64,000 bases of DNA from NCBI RefSeq assembly GCF_013466425.1, contig NZ_CP059165.1, positions 5,270,001 to 5,334,000 on the forward strand. Reading direction: 5' to 3'. Position numbers and translations under genes: made by a program. Positions 26,244 to 34,548 of this stretch are shown piece by piece; within the stretch, counting starts at the first letter, position 1; each line of letters begins with the position of its first letter. The DNA comes from Mycobacterium vicinigordonae (lineage in GTDB: Bacteria; Actinomycetota; Actinomycetes; Mycobacteriales; Mycobacteriaceae). The notes beneath the pieces are model-generated. The model searched no databases. It was not told where the DNA came from and worked only from the letters and a program-made list of their open reading frames with translations.

Positions 26244-27664
26244 AGGGTGGCGTTGGAGACTTCTTCACACAGCCGCAGGCTGCCGAGTGGGGAACAGTCC
26301 GTGCGTCATCACTTTTCAAGGCAGAACGCCGACTAGAAGCCTCAAGCTACTTATCGGATGGATACGGCAAGCGCATTGCCATTGAGTCCAGGTCATCAGG
26401 ATGGAAGCCGCTCGACGACATGGCGAAAGTCTGGCAACCGAGCCGGCTCAAGGGTGTCGTTGTAGACCCGAGTGTAGGGAAGCCTTTTTTCGCGGCCGGA
26501 CAGGTATTTGAAGCACAGCCAGTAGCACGAAAATATTTGGCAATTGAAAAGACTCCTGACGCTGCCGCACGGTTCGTTCCGCGCGGCGTCATACTGTTGT
26601 CATGCTCCGGCAGCGTAGGACGCACGACTATCGCATATCGGCTCCACGAAGGTCACCTTATTACACATGACTTGTTGCGGATAGAACCGCGCAACCAGAA
26701 CTGGCTCGGGTGGATATACGCTTTCATGCGGACACCAACCTTCCGGTCTATGGCTACATCAGCGCATTACGGTCACATGATCAAACATCTTGAGCCTGAA
26801 CACGTTCAGCGATTGCCGTGCGTAGAGGTAGATCGAAAAACGTTGGTGGACTTCAATAACAGTTTCCAAGATGTCCTCGCATCGCGTGATAAAGCGGCCG
26901 AATTGACCGATGCTGCTCATGAAGCATATGCTTCCGCGCTTGGCACCGATTCGACACCGATCCCGATGGAACCGACATTTACGACATATGCGCATGAACT
27001 ATTAAAGGGTCGACGCCGATTAGATGCATACCATCACAACACAGCTGTTCGGGAAGTAGTTTCGCTCATGCAGCGATCAAGTAAGCATATTGACACTTTG
27101 CAGACTGTAACTACCGGCGTATGGTGGCCAAACAGGTTCAGACGCGTTTTTGGCCCTAACGGCACACCCTATGTTAGCGCCGGAGAGTTATTTGACGTAA
27201 ATGCGCCAATTACGAAGAATATTTACGCAGGCCAAGTTGCTAACGCTCAAGATTACTTTGTGGAGGCGAATTGGATTTTGATGGCGCGCTCTGGGCAGAT
27301 TTACGGCTTGAATGGGCGGGTCATCTTGACGTCTGACCGGCATACGCGCTTTTTTGTATCCGAAGATATCATCCGCATTGTTCCAGACAGGAAAATAATT
27401 CGGCCTGGATACCTTGAAGCCGTTTTATCGCATCCGACACTAGGGCGCCCAGTGATCTTAAGTTACGCATACGGCACATCAATCCCTCATCTGGAGCCAG
27501 GCGATATTTGGGATCTGCCGATTCCAAGGCTAAAAGCCAAGCTTGAGTCGGAGATTGCTGCAAAGATCGAGGAGGCCGCATCTCTGCGCGCACACGCCGA
27601 CGATGTTGAAGATGCAATGGAAAATCGAGCAGAGCAGATAATCACCGAGTACCTACATGTATAG
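26222..27664 (+). CDS. DNA specificity (HsdS/BcgB-like) subunit
   Basis: A 480-residue specificity subunit partner of the upstream nuclease-methylase. Two target-recognition domains are visible as repeated halves. Each half has a ...G-F/L-LLxxRSG-like element (VILLSCSGSVGRTTIAYR and WILMARSGQIYGLNGRV) and a YGxxIxHLEPxxxxxLPxP-type end (HYGHMIKHLEPEHVQRLP and YGTSIPHLEPGDIWDLPIP). A C-terminal helix rich in Glu/Ala/Lys (LESEIAAKIEEAASLRAH) is the conserved-region coiled coil. ATG 26222 overlaps the upstream gene, so the two are translationally coupled. The recognition sequence is presumably bipartite but cannot be read from the protein. Confidence 0.85.
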   Translation: MGNSSVVEGGVGDFFTQPQAAEWGTVRASSLFKAERRLEASSYLSDGYGKRIAIESRSSGWKPLDDMAKVWQPSRLKGVVVDPSVGKPFFAAGQVFEAQPVARKYLAIEKTPDAAARFVPRGVILLSCSGSVGRTTIAYRLHEGHLITHDLLRIEPRNQNWLGWIYAFMRTPTFRSMATSAHYGHMIKHLEPEHVQRLPCVEVDRKTLVDFNNSFQDVLASRDKAAELTDAAHEAYASALGTDSTPIPMEPTFTTYAHELLKGRRRLDAYHHNTAVREVVSLMQRSSKHIDTLQTVTTGVWWPNRFRRVFGPNGTPYVSAGELFDVNAPITKNIYAGQVANAQDYFVEANWILMARSGQIYGLNGRVILTSDRHTRFFVSEDIIRIVPDRKIIRPGYLEAVLSHPTLGRPVILSYAYGTSIPHLEPGDIWDLPIPRLKAKLESEIAAKIEEAASLRAHADDVEDAMENRAEQIITEYLHV

Positions 27665-27889
27665 CGGTGATGTGGCTTAGAGCGGGCTTCGCACACTGGT
27701 TTGCGAGGAAGGCCCGTTGCCGGGGCTGTGCGGGCCGCTGGGCGACGTTGGCTGCTAGCCGGTGCCAGTTCCAGGCAGTCCGGGGTGGTTGGGGCGGGAA
27801 ATCGTTCTCCGGTGAACGATTCTTCTGTTGTCGCAGGTCAGCGCTGTTCATGACAGGCTTTTTGCAGGTCAGGCAGGTAAAATAGACAG
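27665..27889. other. Spacer after the RM operon, no gene seen
   Basis: 225 bp of higher-GC DNA than the RM genes, without a credible open frame or clear hairpin terminator. AGACAGGT precedes the next start. Confidence 0.4.
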
Positions 27890-28189
27890 GTGAGCGCAAC
27901 CCGAGAGTTCTTCACGATTGAACGGGCGCACGCCGAGTTTGAGCACAAGCTGCGCCGGGCCATCTTTTTCGGTGAAACGACGGGGTACGAGTGTCCTACC
28001 TGCCTATACACCGAGACCCAAGACGCAATAGACCGCATCGCTGCGCGGTATCCAAACGTCAGCTTTGAAACAGTGCTGGCCGCACGGCATGAGTTTGAGT
28101 GTCAGCTTGACGGCAGGCTGTCAGAGCGAAACCGGCTCAAGTTTGAGGCACAGCTAGAGAAGATCGCAGAACGGTTCGGATGGGCGTAA
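27890..28189 (+). CDS. Hypothetical protein with CxxC motif
   Basis: The 99-residue soluble protein from GTG 27890 (VSATREFFTIERAHAEFE) is mostly helical and charged, with one CPTC pair near residue 36. I do not recognise the family. The CxxC could bind metal as a dimer or be redox-active. It lies between the specificity subunit and the phage remnant, within the island and on the same strand as the RM genes. Confidence 0.55.
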   Translation: MSATREFFTIERAHAEFEHKLRRAIFFGETTGYECPTCLYTETQDAIDRIAARYPNVSFETVLAARHEFECQLDGRLSERNRLKFEAQLEKIAERFGWA

Positions 28190-28240
28190 ACGAACGTCTT
28201 GCGGGTACAAGATCGATCTTGGGAATCACACTAGTCATGT

Positions 28241-28414
28241 CTAACCTATGACCTTTCGCGCTCGTGGAGCCTTGCCGCGATACGGCCCACCCTCGCTAGG
28301 TGGCAATCGATTCACGTATGGCGGAACAAAGCCGAATTCTGATGGTTCCCTTCCCTCTTCGTAGGCATCACCGCAACGGGTCTCTTCTGCGTACTGCCTT
28401 CGTCCGTAACTCAT
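28241..28414 (-). CDS. Small hypothetical protein coupled to the capsid remnant
   Basis: A 57-residue frame from ATG 28414 (MSYGRRQYAEETRCGDAYE) begins 4 nt after the capsid-remnant stop on the same strand, the spacing of coupled phage genes. An alternative ATG at 28444 would overlap the capsid. It is rich in Arg, Pro and Gly with no recognised domain. It could be a structural accessory gene of the original phage or a chance frame. Confidence 0.35.
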   Translation of the reverse strand: MSYGRRQYAEETRCGDAYEEGREPSEFGFVPPYVNRLPPSEGGPYRGKAPRARKVIG

Positions 28415-28418
28415 TGCG

Positions 28419-29279
28419 TCACATCGCGATTTGTGGAGCTTCATAGCTGCCAGAGGCTTTGATTTGGACCACCGCCGCAGCCCCTCTGTGCCGCGTGCCG
28501 ACGCCGATTGCGCGAGACCAGAACGACTCTTGAATCGGATACGCCGGGTTCGGACCTGGAATCGTCCTAAGCCCTTGATACTGCGGCTTTGGATGCTGCC
28601 TGACCGATACGACGTTGTTTAGACTGTTAGGGCCTTCGGTCGCGATGGTTGCGAAGTAACCTGCCGGAATGTATTGCGTCCTAACGATCCACAAAGGCCC
28701 GTAGCTGCCATCAATCTTCAACCCGTTGTACTGAGCAGGGGCCACCTTGCCGACAATCTCGTTAGGCGTGTAGTACGGCGGAGCACCCTGACTTGGGATG
28801 AAGTCGTGGGTAGCGATGATATCGTTGTTGTTCTGCACACCGGCCTTGAACTTCGAAACCTCATCTGCCTCTTGTTCATTCATGAACGCAATCAGTTGAC
28901 TGTTCGCAGCCACGCCGTAACCATGCTCGGTAATCGTTTTGATCGAATCGTCTAGGTCACCCGAATCTATGACGTCTGACCCGTTGACTACATAGTGAGT
29001 GTGGTTGCCGGAGAATGTTTTTCCCAGGTACGGGGGCGGAACCATCCCATCTGCTGACCAGAGCGGATAGCAAGTGTGATTGAATTCGTTGACGTCAGGC
29101 GTCGGATCGAACAAGCGGTTCATAATGAGCCCATTCGTAAGTTTGTTGTCCGCAGCCAACGCGTAGTTGGTCACGGCACGAATCTGCTCAGCGGTACTAT
29201 CCCGCAAAAATCGCCAAGTAAACCGTCCAGCTTTATCGTAGTCCTCTAACGTGTTGCCCAAAAGTATGGCGTTGCCAGG
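28419..29279 (-). pseudogene. Phage major capsid protein, 5' end removed by IS insertion
   Basis: About 287 residues of the C-terminal part of what resembles an actinophage major capsid protein. Supporting segments are AVTNYALAADNKLTNG, LFDPTPDVNEFNHTCYPLW, YLGKTFSGNHTHY, DSGDLDDSIK, YGPLWIVRTQYIPAGYF and IQESFWSRAIGVGTRHRG. This is recalled family likeness, not a search. Upstream of residue PGNAILLG the frame enters the inverted repeat of the IS3-family element at 29280, so the real N-terminus and start are lost. It reads opposite to most island genes. Confidence 0.6.
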
Positions 29280-29376
29280 GGGTCTGCTGCACGAATAGGT
29301 GACAACTTGACCTGCCCTACCGTTTAGGTTCCAGATTCGGTGACTAACTGACAGCCTGTACGAAAGGCTGACCGTC

Positions 29377-29673
29377 ATGCCACGTCCCTATCCGGCCGAG
29401 TTTCGGGCCCGCGCGATCGCGCTCGTGCGGGCTGGCAAGCCCCAGAAGCAGACCGCTGATGATCTCGGCATACATCCCGTCACTTTGTCCAAGTGGATCA
29501 AACAGGACGACATCGACCGCGGTGCACGACCCGGTGTGCCCTCGAGTGAATCCAGTGAGCTGCGCGCGGCTCGCCGTCGAATCCGCGAGCTGGAAAGCGA
29601 GTTGGCGATCGTGCGCCAGGCCGCGACGTTTCTCGGGGAGGACAAGCCCCGCCCAAAAGGATCTACCCGGTGA
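29377..29673 (+). CDS. IS3-family transposase OrfA
   Basis: A 98-residue DNA-binding subunit. The helix-turn-helix is at about residues 22-44 (QTADDLGIHPVTLSKWIK), and a leucine-zipper-like helix follows (LRAARRRIRELESELAIVRQ). ATG 29377 (MPRPYPAEFRARAIALV). Its stop overlaps the start of OrfB by GTGA, so the catalytic subunit can be made by coupling or by frameshifting. Confidence 0.92.
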   Translation: MPRPYPAEFRARAIALVRAGKPQKQTADDLGIHPVTLSKWIKQDDIDRGARPGVPSSESSELRAARRRIRELESELAIVRQAATFLGEDKPRPKGSTR

Positions 29674-30536
29674 TCGATCGACTCGTCGACGCCGGGGCGT
29701 CCGTGGATCGCTGCTGCCTCATTCTCGGTGTGACGCGCCAGAATTACTACAAACACAAGCGCACTCCGACCACGCCCAGCGCGCTGCGGCGGCAATGGTT
29801 GACCGGATTGATCCGCGAAGTGCACGTCGCTTCTAGGGGCACCTACGGGTATCGCCGTGTGCATGCCGAGCTGACCCTGGGTATGGGTATCACAGTGTGC
29901 CCGCGCACGGTATCGGTGCTCATGACCCGAGCCGGCATCTGCGGGTTGCCCGGGCCAGTCCGGGTTAAACGGCTGCGCGGGGTGGTCACCGCTGACGATC
30001 TGGTCAACCGAAAGTTTCGCCGCCTCGCCCCAAATGAGTTGTGGGTAACCGACATTACGCAACATCGCACCCGCGAAGGGTGGCTGTACTGCTGCGCGGT
30101 CCTGGATGCGTTCAGCCGCAGGATCGTGGGCTGGTCGATCGACTCGCGGGCTGACTCCAGCTTGGTGGTCAACGCACTGGACATGGCGATCCGCAATCGC
30201 CGCCCAGACGCCGGGGGAATTGTTCACGCTGATCACGGAACTCAGTTCACTTCTTGGGTTTTCGGTGAGAGAATCCGATCCGCTGGGCTGCTGCCGTCGT
30301 TCGGATCGATCGGTGACGGCTTGGACAATGCCATGATGGAGAGTTTCTGGTCCTCCATGCAGATCGAGCTTCTCGACCGACAGAAGTGGAAGACCCGGGT
30401 CGAGCTGGCCAACGCGATCTTCGACTACTTGGAGATCTTCCACAACCGCCAACGCCGCCACTCAGCGCTTGGCTACCGCACCCCGATCGAATACGAACTA
30501 TCCTTCACCAACAACACCCTCACCGCCGTCAGTTAG
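29670..30536 (+). CDS. IS3-family transposase OrfB (DDE integrase core)
   Basis: A 288-residue catalytic subunit from GTG 29670 with an rve/DDE integrase domain. The first Asp is in WVTDITQHR, the second in HADHGTQF, and the Glu in MMESFWSSMQIELL. The C-terminal HNRQRRHSALGYRTP is typical of IS3. The HTH_21 segment REVHVASRGTYGYRRVHAEL lies near residue 50. It appears intact and probably active. Confidence 0.94.
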   Translation: MIDRLVDAGASVDRCCLILGVTRQNYYKHKRTPTTPSALRRQWLTGLIREVHVASRGTYGYRRVHAELTLGMGITVCPRTVSVLMTRAGICGLPGPVRVKRLRGVVTADDLVNRKFRRLAPNELWVTDITQHRTREGWLYCCAVLDAFSRRIVGWSIDSRADSSLVVNALDMAIRNRRPDAGGIVHADHGTQFTSWVFGERIRSAGLLPSFGSIGDGLDNAMMESFWSSMQIELLDRQKWKTRVELANAIFDYLEIFHNRQRRHSALGYRTPIEYELSFTNNTLTAVS

Positions 30537-30601
30537 CCACCACAAGTGGAACCCAACGGGTAGGGCAGGTCAAAACTGTCACCTATCCGTGCAGCAGACC
30601 C

Positions 30602-31711
30602 CAAGCCGAAGTCAGCAAGCAACTGTTGCGACTCAATACCGCAGCACAAGCCAAGCGGCTGCAATCACTCGCGGCATGGACAGAGCCGCAAGATCAGGGA
30701 GACGCACTCCACCAGTATCAGAACCGACCACCCGCACCCGATTGGCTCATTAAAGAGCTGATCCCGCCAGGATCGCGAGTCTTGGTTAACGCACAGTGGA
30801 AAACCGGCAAGACGACACTAGGCGTGAACTTGCTGCATACGTTGGTCACCGGGCGTGATTTCCTGCGTAGGTTCTCCCTAGCCACGAAGCCTCTTGAGGC
30901 GGTCGCCTACTGGAATCACGAAGTTGACCAGCAGACGTTTCTTGGTTGGCTGCATGATCGCGGCCTGATTGATCCAGACGAACCGTACGGGCGTCGAATC
31001 TTCCCGTTGCACACCAGGGACTTCACAAGTCAGATCAATTTTGACAACGACGCCGCTGTTGAGTGGGCCGTCAACTGGCTCAAAGAACGGCGCATTGAAG
31101 CGTGGTTCATCGATACGCTCTCACGGCTGTATACGGGCAGTGAGAAGGAAAACGATGAAATCACGCGCTGGTGGCAGACGATGAACGAGGTTGCCGCCAA
31201 GGCGGGTGTGAAAACCGTTGTGATCTTTCACCATACGGGCTATTCCGAAGAAGCTCAGGAACGCGGTCGCGGCGCTAGCGCGCTTATGGGTCTTCCCGAC
31301 GTGCTCGTTTCATATCGGCACAACGGTAAACCGGGTGAATTTCCGCCCGATAACATACGGTGGCTCAAGGCTTTTGGCCGCAACGTCCACTTAGACGAAG
31401 TCGAACTAGATTACGCAGGCGATGCCAAGCGCGAGCTGTTCGTCACGGGCAGCGGAAACAAGCGAGAAACGCCAGGCTTGCGCGACGCAGCGGCTTCGGT
31501 CGCTCTGTACCTTCACGACACGCCCGGTGTCGGTGAAGTCAACCAAGGCAATCTCTGTAAAGCGTTGGGTTTGAAAACAACCGGCAGAAGCAAAGAGTTC
31601 ACAGATGAGGTTCTGCGCACTGTCGTTGCAAACCAATGGGTTTCGCGCAGGGAGCAGGGCAAGGCGATCCTTTACAAAGCAGGTTCAATACACCCAACGA
31701 GAGCGGTCTAA
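30602..31711 (+). pseudogene. RepA-like RecA-fold ATPase, 5' end truncated by the IS
   Basis: About 369 residues of a hexameric-helicase-like AAA_25/RepA ATPase. Walker A is NAQWKTGKTT (about 30785-30820), the Walker B-like strand AWFIDTL follows, then sensor VVIFHHTGYSEEAQERGRGASALMG, typical of RepA/KaiC-type plasmid and phage replication ATPases. A winged-helix-like tail ends the protein. The frame continues upstream into the IS, where any start would be artificial; internal TTG/GTG starts could still express the ATPase core. An N-terminal primase or DNA-binding region may have been lost. It sits beside an iteron-like array, which supports a replication role. Confidence 0.7.
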
Positions 31712-31715
31712 CCAA

Positions 31716-31961
31716 ATGTCGCAATTGAATTCGAAAATAGCCCCTGAACTGCGGTTTTGTATGTTTCCCGATCGTGCGGAAACATACCAGTTTTCGGCAA
31801 ACCCGATTGGCCTACTGGCGCACGTTATGTTTCCACACGAAGGCGCGCAGCTCCGGGGCGGTTTTGGCGCTATGTTTCCGCATGTTTCCGCATGTTTCCG
31901 AGCTAACCAGAAGATGTTTCACTTCCCCTATAGAGACGGGAACCGTCTCGGGGGGAAGTAA
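31716..31961 (+). CDS. Small open frame spanning the iteron array
   Basis: ATG 31716 opens an 81-residue frame (MSQLNSKIAPELRFCMFPD) directly after the rep gene. It reads through the ATGTTTCC repeats, giving repeated MFP tripeptides. The repeats and hairpin look like DNA-level signals, so the frame may be incidental, but the tight spacing behind rep leaves coding possible. No family recognised. Confidence 0.3.
   Translation: MSQLNSKIAPELRFCMFPDRAETYQFSANPIGLLAHVMFPHEGAQLRGGFGAMFPHVSACFRANQKMFHFPYRDGNRLGGK
31759..31920. repeat. Iteron-like ATGTTTCC array (candidate origin)
   Basis: ATGTTTCC occurs at 31761, 31827, 31872, 31882 and 31892 on the plus strand. The last three are spaced exactly 10 bp as CATGTTTCCG. 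An inverted copy (GGAAACATAC, 31778-31787) makes a perfect 10-bp inverted repeat with 31759-31768, and a shortened copy lies at 31914. Such iterons beside a rep gene mark many plasmid and satellite origins. Confidence 0.6.
31922..31958. promoter_or_regulatory. Nested hairpin next to the iterons
   Basis: The inner arms GAGACGG (31933-31939) and CCGTCTC (31943-31949) enclose a 3-nt loop. The outer arms CTTCCCC (31922-31928) and GGGGAAG (31952-31958) extend the structure across small internal bulges. No T-tract follows on either strand, so an origin cruciform or single-strand initiation hairpin is at least as likely as a terminator. Confidence 0.5.
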
Positions 31962-32029
31962 CTTCGCGCCGGAAGCACGCCCGCCTAGATAGAGGCGCTA
32001 ACAAAATTCGAAATCCGCGAATTGAACCG

Positions 32030-32326
32030 ATGGGATCTAGAGCTGTGAAACCTGTTGATAGTGACCAAATCCCGACCGCTTGCGTGAAAGCGGTCAGATT
32101 GCACGAGACGCAAGGCCGCACCGTTGAAATCGACTGCGTATGCGGACAACGGCACGAAGGGATCAAATGGCCGGTTGGGCATATCGGCATCGGAGTTGTT
32201 CGGATGAGCTGCGGTACAGAGGTTTTCGTAGTGGTGCCGGATTGGTGCTCAGATCGCAGGGATAGAACAGGATACGCCAAACGGAAGCATGAGCTACCGA
32301 AGGTAGTGAGTAAACGAAAGAAGGTG
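32030..32326 (+). CDS. Hypothetical small Cys-containing protein
   Basis: A roughly 99-residue protein from ATG 32030 (MGSRAVKPVDSDQIPTACVK). It has beta-rich segments with DCVCGQRHEG, MSCGT and DWCSDRR, suggesting a small zinc-ribbon-like fold, and a basic tail (SKRKKV). Its stop overlaps the start region of the following gene, so they are coupled. Function unknown. Similar small zinc proteins accompany phage packaging or replication genes, but that is only context. Confidence 0.55.
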
Positions 32327-32328
32327 TG

Positions 32329-33309
32329 ATGATGGATGCTAAGCGAAGGCGCGCGGAATACAAGCGGCGTCCAACGATTGCTATCAAGATGATGCGTGAC
32401 GCTGGAATGAGCGAAGAAGAGATTCAAGCAGAATTGTTGAAACTGCGTGAAGCGCTCGGGATTTCAGTCAATGAACCGAGCGATAACCTTCCGGCTGTCA
32501 TTGATAAGCCAGTGGGTAACCTATCGGGTGAAAAAGCTATGGAATCGCCTGCGGCCCACCAACCGGCGTCCGATTCTCAAAAGGCAAGTGATTCAAGACC
32601 TTTGAACGGACGCGATTGGGCGAATTCTGCTGTGCCGCAACGGCGTTGCAAAGCGCACAAAAAAGACGGCTCACAGTGCAGCAACCCAGCGATTCGGGGC
32701 GGAACCGTTTGCAGGTTTCACGGTGGAGCAGCAAAACACGTCAAGAGGGCCGCTCGCGCTCGTTTGGAGAATGCGGCCGACCGCATGGCAAAAGAGTTGC
32801 TAGGCATGGCAATTGATCCCGATATCTCATCAGCGGTCAAGCTAGCCGGGATTCGTGATGCCTTGGACCGAGCTGGCCTCAAAGCTCCGAACGAAGTGGT
32901 GCTGAGCCAAGGCACCGCACCCTATGAAGAGATATTTGATTCCATCGTCAGCGAGCGGCCTGATTCTGACAGCAGCAACGTTGATAGCAAGCAAGATTCG
33001 GCTGATTGGCTGGTGTCCGGTCAAAGCACGGAATCGATTGCAGAGCAACCAAACTCGACTGATTACAAACCCCCACCCGCCCCGGCGGAGCCCGACTCTG
33101 GCAACCCTCGCGACCGTGCCGACACTGGCCGCACAGACCGCGATTCCGACCGCCTGAGCGCCGACGAGAGCCGCGTTCGTCGCGACCGCGATAGATACCA
33201 CCAGAGAGCGCACATCACCGGCGAGGACGCCTATCAGGCCGCAAACGCCGCCAACCGCGAGATAGGCGCATTGCGCGCCTTGCCACCAGGGCGAACGGCG
33301 AGCTGGTAG
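32329..33309 (+). CDS. Zinc-knuckle protein resembling phage terminase-associated/small-subunit proteins
   Basis: A 326-residue protein from ATG 32329, after AAGAAGG. A central zinc-binding block C-x9-C-x10-C-x2-H (RCKAHKKDGSQCSN ... VCRFHGGA) is followed by a helical segment (AARARLENAADRMAKELLG ... GIRDALDRAGL). This combination is common in actinophage genes next to the terminase, where they are annotated hypothetical or small-terminase-like; I rely on recall. The N-terminal 45 residues are a basic helical region (KRRRAEYKRRP). A long Asp/Ser/Pro-rich disordered stretch and a basic end (RDRDRYHQRAH) complete it. No large terminase is in the island. Confidence 0.55.
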   Translation: MMDAKRRRAEYKRRPTIAIKMMRDAGMSEEEIQAELLKLREALGISVNEPSDNLPAVIDKPVGNLSGEKAMESPAAHQPASDSQKASDSRPLNGRDWANSAVPQRRCKAHKKDGSQCSNPAIRGGTVCRFHGGAAKHVKRAARARLENAADRMAKELLGMAIDPDISSAVKLAGIRDALDRAGLKAPNEVVLSQGTAPYEEIFDSIVSERPDSDSSNVDSKQDSADWLVSGQSTESIAEQPNSTDYKPPPAPAEPDSGNPRDRADTGRTDRDSDRLSADESRVRRDRDRYHQRAHITGEDAYQAANAANREIGALRALPPGRTASW

Positions 33310-33408
33310 CACGCTGATAGCACGAAAAGCCTAAATATGCCCTTGAGCTGCGTGCCCCGACAGGTTAAATACCTGCGACACCGCTAGCCGGTGGTTCAAA
33401 CCTGGTGA

Positions 33409-34548
33409 CTAGCTTGCCTTTTGGACCGTTTCAGCCATCTTGGACAGCCTATCGGCCAAATGCGTCATTCGGCTAGCCGTCGCCGCTGTGTAGCGCATAG
33501 ACATCGTTGGCGTTGAATGACCAAGAAACAGGGCAATCTCGGTTGGACTTGCGCCAGCGTGAGCCATCATCGTTGCGCCGAAGTGCCGCAAGTCATGGAT
33601 TCGAACCTTTTCCCTGCCAGCGTCTTTCAAGGCCGGTTTGTACCACGTCTTTGCAAAAACCTGGTCGTTGACGTGACAGCCGCCCATAAATGGCTTGAAC
33701 AGCAAGGCATCTCTTTGGCTTTCGACGTGTTCGGCTAGGTGATCTTCGACCAATCGGCGCAGACTGGCCGGAATCGAGACATAACGGACGTTGCCCGATT
33801 TGGTCGTATCGATTCGGCACTTGCCAACATGGGTCACAGCACGCGAGATAGTGATCTGGTCACGATTGGCGTTGATATCGCTTCGGCGCAGCTCGGTTGC
33901 TTCGCCCCAACGCAGGCCGCACCAGGCCGAGAGCAGAACCAACAGCTTGAATCGTTCGGGCATTGCATCGGCAACCGCGTTCAGCTCGTCAACGGTCAAA
34001 ATCTCCGGTTCGCGCTTGCGCTTGGTTGTCATCGCCCCGTCAATCTGGCAAGGGTTGCGGACCAGCAAGCCGTCTTTCACGGCGACATTGCAGACCATGT
34101 TCAAAAGGCTGTAAGCGTGGCGCTTGGTCGTTTCGCCTTCAAGGCGCGCGTACCACGCTCTGATCGCTTCGGCGTTCAATTCACGCAGCGGGATCACGCC
34201 TAGCCGCTCTTGGACGTGGTTCGTCCACAGAGAGTTATAGAGGCTTCGGGTGGTTTCCTTGGTTTTGCGCTCTTCGATCACCTGCTTGCCGTAATCGCCT
34301 ACAAGCAACACAGCGGCCTTACCTTCGTCGCGGCGCTGCTCGGGAGATTTCCACGTCTCCCCCGTCATCCGGCAACGATCTAGATAGTTCTTTTCGTTGG
34401 CTAGCCAACCTTCGGCGTTGAGCTTGGTGTCAAACGTTCCGGCAGCTTTGTAGCGCGTGCCGTCTTTGAGGTAAGACGCCTGGTACTTGCCGCTTGGCAG
34501 CTTTCGAAGCCAGCCCCAATTGCGGTGACCTTTAGTCGCGGGCATCAC
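33409..34548 (-). CDS. Tyrosine recombinase (phage-type integrase)
   Basis: A 379-residue site-specific recombinase. The N-terminal AP2-like arm-binding region covers residues 10-60 (GWLRKLPSGKYQASYLKDGTR), then a SAM-like core-binding domain (about 75-165), then the catalytic domain. Catalytic residues are Arg in WCGLRWGEATELRR, Lys near TTKSGNVRYV, His-x-x-Arg in HDLRHFG, His in LGHSTPTMS, and the nucleophile Tyr in MRYTAA. It lies 252 bp inside attR and reads away from it, the usual arrangement for tRNA-integrating elements. It should recognise the 31-bp tRNA-Arg core. It appears intact. Confidence 0.95.
   Translation of the reverse strand: MMPATKGHRNWGWLRKLPSGKYQASYLKDGTRYKAAGTFDTKLNAEGWLANEKNYLDRCRMTGETWKSPEQRRDEGKAAVLLVGDYGKQVIEERKTKETTRSLYNSLWTNHVQERLGVIPLRELNAEAIRAWYARLEGETTKRHAYSLLNMVCNVAVKDGLLVRNPCQIDGAMTTKRKREPEILTVDELNAVADAMPERFKLLVLLSAWCGLRWGEATELRRSDINANRDQITISRAVTHVGKCRIDTTKSGNVRYVSIPASLRRLVEDHLAEHVESQRDALLFKPFMGGCHVNDQVFAKTWYKPALKDAGREKVRIHDLRHFGATMMAHAGASPTEIALFLGHSTPTMSMRYTAATASRMTHLADRLSKMAETVQKAS

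Larger units (their letters stand above)
29281..30600 (+). mobile_element. IS3-family insertion sequence with about 53-bp terminal inverted repeats
   Basis: Two transposase genes (29377-30536) lie between inverted ends 29281-29333 and 30547-30600. The arms match in three blocks: GGTCTGCTGCACG, ATAGGTGACA, and TGACCTGCCCTACC with GGTTCCA at the inner end, interrupted by short mismatches and one 1-nt length difference. If only the inner TGACC...GGTCA ends count, the IS is 29308-30572. No target-site duplication is visible at either definition. Phage-type genes on both flanks are truncated at the boundary. Confidence 0.8.
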
